Positions 25,986 through 33,623 of a stretch of 64,000 bases of DNA are shown here, piece by piece. The DNA comes from an uncultured Lachnospiraceae bacterium. Lineage in GTDB: Bacteria; Bacillota; Clostridia; Lachnospirales; Lachnospiraceae. The position numbers were made by a program, and so were the translations under genes. Location: NCBI GenBank assembly GCA_900550475.1, contig URSA01000015.1, positions 1 through 64,000 on the forward strand, in the 5' to 3' direction. Every line of letters begins with the position of its first letter. The first letter of the stretch is position 1. The notes beneath the pieces are model-generated. The model was not told where the DNA came from and did no database searches. It saw only the letters and a list, made by a program, of their open reading frames with translations.

Positions 25986-26660
25986 ATGAATGTAACGGAG
26001 CGGTTATTTGAACTTCAGGATAAAGCCTATGCGGATTTTCACAGCGGCCTGGTACCAAATGTTCCAAGAAAAAAGATCATCGGGGTCAGGGTGCCGGATG
26101 CAAGACGGCTTGCAAAGGAGTACGGAAAAGACCCGGAGTGCAGGGATTTCCTGAGGGCGCTGCCACATAAATATTATGATGAAAATGTGCTGCATGGGAT
26201 TCTTTTGTCCGGGCAGAAGGACTATGAGGAGTGTGTGCGGGCCGTTGAGGAGTTCCTCCCGTATGTGGACAACTGGGCGGTCTGTGATATCCTGTCGCCG
26301 AAGGTATTCCGGAAACACAGAACCGAGCTGATCGCGAAGGTAAGGGAGTGGTCTGCCTCCGAAAAAACCTATACCTGCCGGTTTGGACTGGAGATGTTGA
26401 TGACTCATTATCTGGATGAGGATTTTCGCCCGGAGTATCTGGAAATACCTGCGGGAGTGTGTTCCGAAGAGTATTATGTGAATATGATGATCGCGTGGTT
26501 TTTCGCAACAGCGCTGGCAAAGCAGTGGGAGGCAGCAATTCCCTATCTGCGGGGCAACAGACTGGGGGCGTGGGTACATAACAAAACGATTCAGAAAGCG
26601 CGGGAGAGCTTCCGCATTACACAGGAACAGAAAACGTATCTGAAAACACTTCGGCGGTAA
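25986..26660 (+). CDS. AlkD-like DNA alkylation repair protein
   Basis: A 224-residue all-helical HEAT-like repeat protein of the PF08713 family. Family-type segments include VRVPDARRLAKEY, YDENVLHG, VDNWAVCD and the closing NKTIQKARESFRI. Some members are DNA glycosylases that excise bulky or charged alkyl bases; others have lost activity. The WAVCD segment holds the Trp and Asp that AlkD uses, so activity is plausible. The ribosome site is weak (GGCGGAAAGGCAG). Confidence 0.9.
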   Translation: MNVTERLFELQDKAYADFHSGLVPNVPRKKIIGVRVPDARRLAKEYGKDPECRDFLRALPHKYYDENVLHGILLSGQKDYEECVRAVEEFLPYVDNWAVCDILSPKVFRKHRTELIAKVREWSASEKTYTCRFGLEMLMTHYLDEDFRPEYLEIPAGVCSEEYYVNMMIAWFFATALAKQWEAAIPYLRGNRLGAWVHNKTIQKARESFRITQEQKTYLKTLRR

Positions 26661-26692
26661 GTGCGCCGATGAAACCGGAAGGGGGACAGGGT

Positions 26693-27751
26693 ATGGAAAA
26701 ACGCAATCACGAAATTCTGACAAAGCAGCCGTTGCTTCGTGAGGACGGAAGTCTTTTGGACTGCGGCTGGGCACGGTCACAGCTGCAATGCTATGACAGG
26801 AAGGCAATCAAGGCGCCTAAATTCCGCATCAAGGAGTGGGACTATTATCTGGTAATGGGGCAGGGCTTCGGCATTGCACTGACCATTTCCGACGACGGCT
26901 ACATTGGGCTGCAGTCGGTCTCCCTGTTGAATTTTAAGGAAAACTGGGAGCATACGGAAACCATACTGAATTTGTTTCCCATGGGAAGATTTCACTTGCC
27001 CTCCCATGCGGAGGAAGGCAGAACAAGCTATGCGGACAAGAGGTTAAAGATGGATTTCAACGTGGAAAAGGATGGGGACGGCAATCTGATCCGCACGCTG
27101 GAGTGTCATTTTGAGCGTTTCTATAAAGAAAAACCGTTCCGCTGCAAAATTGTCCTTTGCCAGAAGCCCGGGGATAACATGGTGATCTCCATCCCGTGGA
27201 AGAGAAAGAGAAAGGCATTTTACTACAACCAGAAAACCAACTGCATGCAGGCGTCCGGATTCGCGGAATATGACGGCGTCCGGTATGAATTTTGTCCGGA
27301 GACGGACTTCGGAACGCTGGACTGGGGGAGGGGCGTCTGGACTTACGACAATACATGGTACTGGGGAAACGGAAACTGCCGGGTGGACGGGCACGCTTTC
27401 GGCTTTAACATCGGTTATGGATTCGGGGACAACAGCGCCGCCAGCGAGAATATCATTTTTTACGACGGAAAGGCGCATAAGCTGGACGACATCACCTTTG
27501 AAATTCCCAAAACGGAGGATGGAAAGGATGACTATATGAGCCCGTGGAAGTTCTCTTCCGGTGACGGGCGATTTGAAATGGATTTCCTTCCGGTCATGGA
27601 CAGGGCGGCAAGGATCAATGCACTGGTGGTGGAGAGCGACCAGCATCAGGTTTTCGGAAAAATGTCGGGCAGGGCGGTGCTGGATGACGGAACGGTGATT
27701 GAAATCCGGGACTGCATGTGCTTTGCGGAGAAAGTGCATAACCGCTATTAA
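26693..27751 (+). CDS. DUF2804 family protein
   Basis: A 352-residue cytoplasmic protein matching the DUF2804 pattern: beta-rich, with many Trp and Gly, including GRGVWTYDNTWYWGN and FGFNIGYGFGD. The family resembles lipocalin-like or AttH-type beta-barrels, but its role is unknown. An ATG at 26669 is in frame; GAAGGGGGACAGGG supports the start at 26693. It lies between an AlkD-like gene and an aldehyde dehydrogenase gene on one strand with short gaps. Confidence 0.85.
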   Translation: MEKRNHEILTKQPLLREDGSLLDCGWARSQLQCYDRKAIKAPKFRIKEWDYYLVMGQGFGIALTISDDGYIGLQSVSLLNFKENWEHTETILNLFPMGRFHLPSHAEEGRTSYADKRLKMDFNVEKDGDGNLIRTLECHFERFYKEKPFRCKIVLCQKPGDNMVISIPWKRKRKAFYYNQKTNCMQASGFAEYDGVRYEFCPETDFGTLDWGRGVWTYDNTWYWGNGNCRVDGHAFGFNIGYGFGDNSAASENIIFYDGKAHKLDDITFEIPKTEDGKDDYMSPWKFSSGDGRFEMDFLPVMDRAARINALVVESDQHQVFGKMSGRAVLDDGTVIEIRDCMCFAEKVHNRY

Positions 27752-27792
27752 AGCACTGTGCCGGGCGCGAAGAAAAGCAGGAGGAAGAACGG

Positions 27793-29169
27793 ATGGAACA
27801 GAATAAAATTATGTCTGTCATAAAGAGGCAGAGGGCATTTTTTGATACCGGAATCACGAAGACCTTCGGATTCCGCCAGACGGCGCTGGCACGGCTGGAA
27901 GGTGCGCTGGAAAGCTATGAGGGGGAATTGTGCGATGCCCTGTATCGGGATCTGCACAAGTCCGGTTCGGAGAGCAGAATGGCGGAGATCGGCCTGACGA
28001 GGGCAGAACTGAAATTTGTGCGCAGTCACCTGTATCGCTGGATGAAGCCGAAAGCGACAGTGACAGATGTGTCACAAATACCTTCGCGTACTTACACGGT
28101 GGCGGAACCGTACGGTGTAACCTTGATCATGGCGCCGTGGAATTATCCGGTGCTGTTGTGTCTGGAACCGTTGATTGATGCGATTGCGGCTGGAAATTGC
28201 GTGGTGCTGAAGCCCTCTGCATACGCACCGACAGTATCGTCAGTTTTAAAGAAGCTTGTGGAGAGCGTCTTTCCCTCCAAGTATGTGGCTGTGATCGAGG
28301 GAGGAAGAGAAGAAAACGCCATTCTGCTGGAGCAGCGTTTTGATTACATCTTCTTTACGGGCAGCGTGACGGTGGGAAAGCTGGTGCTGGAAAAGGCAGC
28401 AAAGTATGTGACGCCGGTGACGCTGGAGCTTGGCGGAAAGAGCCCCTGCATTGTGGGAAGGACGGCGGATATCAGGATTGCCGCTAAGAGAATTGCGTTC
28501 GGAAAGCTTTTGAATGCGGGACAGACCTGTGTTGCACCGGATTATCTGGTGGTGCATGAGGACATAAAGGAAAAATTCCTGAAGGAGCTGGCGGCGCAGC
28601 TTTCCCGGATGGAACGCGGTGATGCCTTGAAAAATCCGGATTATCCGCGTATAGTGAATGAGAAGCATTTTCACAGGCTCTGCGGGCTTATGGAGGGCGA
28701 AAAGATCTACTGCGGGGGAAGAAGTTGTGAGGAGACATTGCAGATCGAGCCCACCATTCTGGAGGACATAACAGTGGAGTCCCCCATTATGCAGGAGGAG
28801 ATCTTCGGACCCATTTTCCCGGTTCTCACTTATTCGACCCCGGAGCAGCTTGAGAAGATCATAAAGACTTTTGAGAAGCCGCTGGCGTTTTACCTGTTCA
28901 CCCAAAATCCCGGAATGAAGGAGTGGGCGCTGCGGACGTTCCCTTTTGGAGGGGGCTGCATCAACAACACGATCGTACACTTGTCCACAAGCCATATGCC
29001 CTTTGGCGGTGTGGGCTTCAGCGGAATGGGCGGCTACCACGGAAAAGCGGGCTTTGAAACGTTCAGCCACAGAAAGAGTGTGGTCGACAGCTGCAATCAC
29101 CCGGATATTCCGCTCCGCTATCAGCCGTATGCAGACTGGAAGGATCGGCTGATCCGTCGTATTCTTTAG
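27793..29169 (+). CDS. aldehyde dehydrogenase
   Basis: A 458-residue NAD(P)-dependent enzyme that oxidises aldehydes to acids. The nucleophile is Cys246 (GQTCVAPDY) and the general base is Glu212 (TLELGGKSP). The cofactor loop FTGSVTVG and the APWNYP motif are present. The short length and the HRKSV-type C-terminus place it in the class 3 (fatty/aromatic aldehyde, YwdH-like) group. The C-terminal sequence is hydrophilic with no membrane anchor. GAGGAAGAACGG precedes the ATG. Confidence 0.93.
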   Translation: MEQNKIMSVIKRQRAFFDTGITKTFGFRQTALARLEGALESYEGELCDALYRDLHKSGSESRMAEIGLTRAELKFVRSHLYRWMKPKATVTDVSQIPSRTYTVAEPYGVTLIMAPWNYPVLLCLEPLIDAIAAGNCVVLKPSAYAPTVSSVLKKLVESVFPSKYVAVIEGGREENAILLEQRFDYIFFTGSVTVGKLVLEKAAKYVTPVTLELGGKSPCIVGRTADIRIAAKRIAFGKLLNAGQTCVAPDYLVVHEDIKEKFLKELAAQLSRMERGDALKNPDYPRIVNEKHFHRLCGLMEGEKIYCGGRSCEETLQIEPTILEDITVESPIMQEEIFGPIFPVLTYSTPEQLEKIIKTFEKPLAFYLFTQNPGMKEWALRTFPFGGGCINNTIVHLSTSHMPFGGVGFSGMGGYHGKAGFETFSHRKSVVDSCNHPDIPLRYQPYADWKDRLIRRIL

Positions 29170-29198
29170 AAGAAAGACATAACAAGAGCATTTGCGAA

Positions 29199-29804
29199 AT
29201 GGGGATCAAAATGTTTACAAAAAGTAAAAAACCGGAAAAACATAGGTGGAATACTGCGGATACCATTACATCTGTACGGATTGTTTTTTCCCTTATCCTG
29301 CCTTTTCTTACGCTGTATTCGGTCTGGTTCTTTGTAGTCTATACGATTACCGGCCTGACGGACGCTTTGGACGGCTGGATCGCGAGAAAGACCGGAATGG
29401 ACAGCGAATTTGGCGCAAAGCTGGACAGTGTCGCGGATCTGCTGTTTTACAGTGTGCTGCTGATCCGTTTTTTCCCGGTTTTGCGGCAGATGGCGCCGCG
29501 GCCGATCTGGTACTTTCTGGCGGCAGTCCTGCTTGTGCGGCTGACGGCCTATGTTGTGGCGGCGGTTAAATTCCATCGCTTTGCTTCCGTGCATACGCTG
29601 CTCAACAAGCTGACCGGGGGCGCGGTATTCCTGCTTCCCTATATGCTCGCGTTTTCTTCCGGTGTCGTATATCTCTGGATCACCTGTGGCATTGCCTTTG
29701 CGGCATCTGCGGAGGAATTGATCCTCCATCTTTGCCGAAAGCAGTATAAGGAGAACCGCAAATCCCTGTTCGGCGGAAAGGGGCAGGGTGCCCCTACAGC
29801 ATAG
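29199..29804 (+). CDS. CDP-alcohol phosphatidyltransferase family protein
   Basis: A 201-residue membrane enzyme with about five to six helices. The family motif D-x2-DG-x2-AR-x8-G-x3-D-x3-D is intact (TDALDGWIARKTG, then FGAKLDSVAD). Members make phospholipids such as phosphatidylglycerophosphate by displacing CMP. It is shorter and more divergent than PgsA, so the alcohol substrate is open. Starts at 29199 or 29211 are both possible; neither has a strong ribosome site. A GGGGCA/TGCCCC hairpin (29780-29794) lies in the last codons. Confidence 0.85.
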   Translation: MGIKMFTKSKKPEKHRWNTADTITSVRIVFSLILPFLTLYSVWFFVVYTITGLTDALDGWIARKTGMDSEFGAKLDSVADLLFYSVLLIRFFPVLRQMAPRPIWYFLAAVLLVRLTAYVVAAVKFHRFASVHTLLNKLTGGAVFLLPYMLAFSSGVVYLWITCGIAFAASAEELILHLCRKQYKENRKSLFGGKGQGAPTA

Positions 29805-29835
29805 GAAAGAAGAAATTGTTTAGAAAGCCCTGGCA

Positions 29836-30051
29836 ATGTGCGCATTGAAAAATCTGTCACCGAAGCTGGAACACGTCCTGAAGCTTGCAGGCCTGTGGGA
29901 GGATGCGTCAAAACTGCCCAATGGGCCGGACACCATACTGTATAAGAGCTTCGATGAACCTACCGCCGCGATCTGCCCGGAGGTTTTTACAAATTTTACT
30001 GGCATTTTAACGGTAGTTGTGCTAATATACTCAATAGATGTGCAGCTATAG
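29836..30051 (+). pseudogene. possible remnant of a STAS-domain protein
   Basis: A 71-codon frame whose first 40 residues (LSPKLEHVLKLAGLWED) look like the last helix of a STAS anti-sigma-factor antagonist, where a similar segment precedes the end of the domain. The rest runs into the tRNA promoter region and ends inside the tRNA gene. There is no ribosome site. I read it as a decayed fragment, with low confidence. Confidence 0.3.
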
Positions 30052-30112
30052 TTCATCGGTAGAATGCTAGCTTCCCAAGCTGGAGAGACGGGTTCGATTC
30101 CCGCTAGCTGCT
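30042..30112 (+). tRNA. tRNA-Gly (anticodon CCC)
   Basis: A 71-base cloverleaf. The acceptor stem pairs GCAGCTA with TAGCTGC and leaves a T discriminator. The anticodon stem CTAGC/GCTGG closes a loop TTCCCAA, which gives anticodon CCC. The T arm is CGGGTTCGATTCCCG. The CCA end is not encoded. It reads GGG glycine codons. Confidence 0.95.
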
Positions 30113-30114
30113 TT

Positions 30115-30144
30115 AAAAGAGCCCGGTAAATGACGGGCTCTTTT
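30115..30144 (+). terminator. rho-independent terminator of the tRNA gene
   Basis: AAAAGAGCCCG (30115-30125) pairs perfectly with CGGGCTCTTTT (30134-30144) over an eight-base loop, directly after the tRNA. Confidence 0.92.
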
Positions 30145-30230
30145 GTGTTATCTTTTTAGAGTGGGCAAAATCCGAAAAATATGATATACTTGCCGCATAA
30201 AAAGAGTTGACATTACATCGGAGGTGCGGC

Positions 30231-30788
30231 ATGGCACAGTTTACGGAGCGGGCGATCATTGAATCCTTCGTAAAATTACTGAATGAGCGACCGTTGGATA
30301 AAATTACGATCAAGGACATTGTGGAGGACTGCGGCATCAACCGCAATACATTCTACTATCACTTTTCTGACATTCCGGCGCTTGTGGAGAAGATTCTGGA
30401 ATCGGAGACACAGAAGGCATTTGCGGGCGAGACCGGGATGGAGTCGTGGGAGGAGAGCTTTATTACGGCGGCACAGTTTGCGCTGCAGAACAAGCGGGTT
30501 GTGTACCACATTTACAATTCCGTCAGGCGGGAAGAGGTGGAACGCTACCTGAACAGCATAGCCGGGGGCGTTATGCAGCGCTATGTGGAGAACGTTTCCG
30601 GCAGTTACCGGGTAAAGGAAGAGGACAAAAAACTGATTGCGGATTTCTATAAATCAGCGCTGGTCGGCATGATTCTGGATTGGCTGAACGGCGGGATGAA
30701 GTACGACCCCGAGCAGATGATCCGCAGGCTCGGCATCATGCTGAAGGGCAATGTGGCGGAGGCTTTCGAGCGGGTGCAGAAGTCCTGA
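30231..30788 (+). CDS. TetR-family transcriptional regulator
   Basis: A 185-residue repressor. The helix-turn-helix is at residues 20-45 (ITIKDIVEDCGINRNTFYYH). The C-terminal part is like the TetR_C_8/DhaS-type domain. An ATG at 30207 is in frame, but GGAGG directly before 30231 marks the start. It is the first gene of a run with DUF308, MMPL and a heptad-repeat protein, and probably controls them; a near-perfect palindrome lies between it and the next gene. The inducer is unknown. Confidence 0.92.
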   Translation: MAQFTERAIIESFVKLLNERPLDKITIKDIVEDCGINRNTFYYHFSDIPALVEKILESETQKAFAGETGMESWEESFITAAQFALQNKRVVYHIYNSVRREEVERYLNSIAGGVMQRYVENVSGSYRVKEEDKKLIADFYKSALVGMILDWLNGGMKYDPEQMIRRLGIMLKGNVAEAFERVQKS

Positions 30789-30833
30789 TTCAGACATTTT
30801 GAGGCAAATGCCCAAAAATCAGATAATTACAAG

Positions 30834-30865
30834 GCAATGTGCAAAATTTGTACATTGCTTTTTTT
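30834..30865 (+). promoter_or_regulatory. palindrome between tetR and the DUF308 gene (operator or terminator)
   Basis: GCAATGTGCAAA (30834-30845) and TTTGTACATTGC (30847-30858) form a 25-base palindrome with one G-T mismatch, followed by seven T. It could be a TetR operator, a terminator behind tetR, or both. The almost absent loop favours a protein-binding palindrome; the T run favours a terminator. Confidence 0.6.
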
Positions 30866-30925
30866 ATGTCCGTTTTCAGGAGGGGGGGAAACCCGATAGA
30901 ATACAAAAACGAAAGAGGTGAAAGA

Positions 30926-31513
30926 TTGAAAAAGATGTGCGCGGAAATGATGAAGAAAAACATGAAGATCAGAAAAAGCGTCTGCGTTGCGAAAGCGGGC
31001 TATATCACAATTTCCCTTATGTTCTGTTTGGGTGGAATCCTTCTCATGTTCAATCCGGATATGCCAACAAAACTGCTTGGTATCGTGGTGGGGATTCTGT
31101 TAGTGGTATGCGGCGCTGTCAAGCTGATCGGATATTTTTCAAAGGACCTTTACAGACTGGCGTTTCAGTTCGACCTTGCCATGGGTGTCTTCGCCATGAT
31201 TGCGGGCGTGATCCTGTTGGTGAAGGAAAAGACCGTTATGAATTATTTTCAGCCCCTTGCGGGTGCGCTGATTCTGGCGGATGGTCTTTTGAAGCTGCAG
31301 ACGGCGGTGGATGCCAGGAAATTCGGATTGATGAAATGGTGGCTGATCGGCGTGCTGGCGCTCCTGACCAGTGTGATCGGCATCGTTCTTGTTTTCCATT
31401 TCTTTGGCGGGAAGACGGCGTACATGATCACAACGGGAGCCGGATTTGTTCTTGCAGGCGCCCTTAACCTCTGCGTGGCGGTCTGTGCGCTGAAAATTAT
31501 GAAATCAATGTGA
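30926..31513 (+). CDS. DUF308 (HdeD-like) membrane protein
   Basis: A 195-residue membrane protein with six helices in three pairs, as in the HdeD/DUF308 family, whose function in Firmicutes is unknown. The family's repeated MLxGIL-type pattern is visible (VGILLVVCGAVKLIGY). AGAGGTG lies six bases before a TTG at 30926, which I take as the start; an in-frame ATG at 30935 lacks a well-spaced site. It stands between the TetR gene and the MMPL gene and is likely repressed by the former. Confidence 0.8.
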   Translation: MKKMCAEMMKKNMKIRKSVCVAKAGYITISLMFCLGGILLMFNPDMPTKLLGIVVGILLVVCGAVKLIGYFSKDLYRLAFQFDLAMGVFAMIAGVILLVKEKTVMNYFQPLAGALILADGLLKLQTAVDARKFGLMKWWLIGVLALLTSVIGIVLVFHFFGGKTAYMITTGAGFVLAGALNLCVAVCALKIMKSM

Positions 31514-31529
31514 AGGAGATGGAGAGACA

Positions 31530-33614
31530 ATGAAATTCGGAAAGTCGGTAGTCAAATACCGGATCCCGATCCTGATTCTGGCGCTGCTTCTGGTTGTGCC
31601 GTCTGTGATCGGGATGGTGAAAACCAGAATCAATTATGATATGCTGACCTATCTGCCCAAGGGCATCGATACGGTGACGGGGCAGGACATCCTGATGGAT
31701 GAGTTCGGAAAAGGAGCATTTTCCTTTGTGATCATCGAGGATATGGCACCGAAGGATGTGGCGGAGCTCCGCAGCAAAATCGAGCAGGTGGAGCATGTGG
31801 ACACGGTGCTTTGGTATGACAGCTTTGCGGATGTGTCCATTCCCATGGAGATGCTTCCGGACAAATATTATGACGCATTCAATGCGGGAAATGCCACGAT
31901 GCTGGCGATCTTCTTTGACACCTCGACCTCGGCGGATGAAACCATGAATGCCATAGAGGAGATCCGCAGCATTGCGGGCAAGCAGTGCTTTGTGTCGGGA
32001 ATGTCCGCCATGGTAACGGATTTAAAGGCACTCTGTGAAAAAGAGGAGCCGATCTATGTGGGACTTGCGGTTGTGCTTGCCTGTGCGGCAATGATGCTGT
32101 TCATGGACAACTGGATCATTCCGTTTGTGTTCCTTGCCAGCATCGGCATGGCGATCCTGCTCAATATGGGAACCAACTATTTTCTGGGAGAGATCTCCTA
32201 TCTGACCAAGGCACTGTCGGCGGTTTTGCAGCTTGCGGTCACGATGGACTACTCCATCTTCCTGTGGCACAGCTATGAGGAACAGAAGGAACAATATGCG
32301 GACAACAAGGAAGCGATGGCGGTGGCAATCAGCAAGACCGTCACCTCGGTGGTGGGCAGCTCCATCACAACGGTTGCCGGGTTTGTGGCACTGTGCTTTA
32401 TGAGCTATACACTGGGACTTGATCTTGGTGTTGTGATGGCAAAGGGCGTTGTGCTCGGCGTGATCGGATGTGTCACCACGCTGCCCGCCATGATCCTTGC
32501 ACTGGATAAGCTTCTGGCAAAGACCGGACATAAATCCCTGATACCGGGTACGGGAAAGCTTTCCGATTTCATTATCGAGTATTTTCCGGTGTTCCTGATT
32601 CTGTTTGTGGTGATCTTGATACCTGCCTATTATGGGTACGACAAAACCAACAATGAAGTCTACTATGATCTGGGCGACAGCATGCCGGAGGATATGGACT
32701 TTGTGATCGCCAACTCAAAGCTGAAGGAAAAATTCGGGGTGGGCGCAACCCACATGGTGCTGGTGAGTGCGGATTTGCCGGAGACGGATGTGCGTGCCAT
32801 GTCCGACGAGATGGAGCAGGTGGAAGGTGTCAAATATGTGCTGGGTATGGAGTCCGTGGTCGGCTCCCTCATTCCGGAGGATATGCTTCCCGAGTCCGTC
32901 AAGAGCGTTCTGGAGAGCGATGACTGGGAGCTGCTTCTGGTGAACTCCGAGTACAAGACCGCCAGTGACGAGGTCAATGAACAGATCACACAGCTCAACG
33001 AGGTGCTGAAAAAATATGATGCAACGGGTATGCTGATCGGCGAAGCGCCCTGCACCAAGGATCTGATCGAGATCACGGACAAGGACTTCCGGGTGGTGAA
33101 CACCATCTCCATCGTGGCAATTTTCATCATCATTGCCCTGGTGGAAAAGAGCATTACGCTTCCGGTCATTCTGGTGGCAGTCATTGAGTTTTCAATCTTT
33201 ATCAATCTGGGCTTGTCCCATTATACCGGCGTGTCCCTGCCGTTCATTGCACCGATCTGTATCAGCACAATCCAGCTTGGCGCAACGGTTGATTACGCAA
33301 TTCTGATGACAACGCGGTACAAGAGCGAGCGCTATGAAGGGAATGATAAACGGACGGCAGTGTTCAACGCACTCAAGGTTTCCATCCCCTCCATCATCGT
33401 CAGTGCAATGGGGCTGTTCTCCGCAACCTTCGGCGTGGCGCTTTACTCCGATGTGGATATCATCAGCTCCCTGTGCAATCTGATGGCGAGAGGAGCCATC
33501 ATCAGTATGTTCAGTGTCATCCTGATACTGCCCGCCATGTTCATGTTGTTTGACAAGGTGATCTGTGCGACAAGTCTGGGATTCAAGAAGAAAATAAATG
33601 TGGGAAAGGAATAG
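31530..33614 (+). CDS. MMPL/RND-family transporter
   Basis: A 694-residue pump with the duplicated RND layout: a first helix, an extracytoplasmic loop (about 30-165), five to six helices, then a second helix, loop (about 365-520) and five to six helices. The TMDYSIFLWHSYEE and ATVDYAILMTTRYKSE segments are the paired helix-4 motifs with the Asp-Tyr used for proton relay in MMPL proteins. The class moves lipids, peptides or drugs outward. GAAGGAGATGGAGAG precedes the ATG. The next gene follows within ten bases. Confidence 0.92.
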   Translation: MKFGKSVVKYRIPILILALLLVVPSVIGMVKTRINYDMLTYLPKGIDTVTGQDILMDEFGKGAFSFVIIEDMAPKDVAELRSKIEQVEHVDTVLWYDSFADVSIPMEMLPDKYYDAFNAGNATMLAIFFDTSTSADETMNAIEEIRSIAGKQCFVSGMSAMVTDLKALCEKEEPIYVGLAVVLACAAMMLFMDNWIIPFVFLASIGMAILLNMGTNYFLGEISYLTKALSAVLQLAVTMDYSIFLWHSYEEQKEQYADNKEAMAVAISKTVTSVVGSSITTVAGFVALCFMSYTLGLDLGVVMAKGVVLGVIGCVTTLPAMILALDKLLAKTGHKSLIPGTGKLSDFIIEYFPVFLILFVVILIPAYYGYDKTNNEVYYDLGDSMPEDMDFVIANSKLKEKFGVGATHMVLVSADLPETDVRAMSDEMEQVEGVKYVLGMESVVGSLIPEDMLPESVKSVLESDDWELLLVNSEYKTASDEVNEQITQLNEVLKKYDATGMLIGEAPCTKDLIEITDKDFRVVNTISIVAIFIIIALVEKSITLPVILVAVIEFSIFINLGLSHYTGVSLPFIAPICISTIQLGATVDYAILMTTRYKSERYEGNDKRTAVFNALKVSIPSIIVSAMGLFSATFGVALYSDVDIISSLCNLMARGAIISMFSVILILPAMFMLFDKVICATSLGFKKKINVGKE

Positions 33615-33623
33615 GTGAGAGAT

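Noticed and set aside
29780..29794. Terminator at the end of the CDP-alcohol phosphotransferase gene
   Set aside because: The GGGGCA/TGCCCC stem lies within the last codons, its loop is only three bases, and no T run follows.
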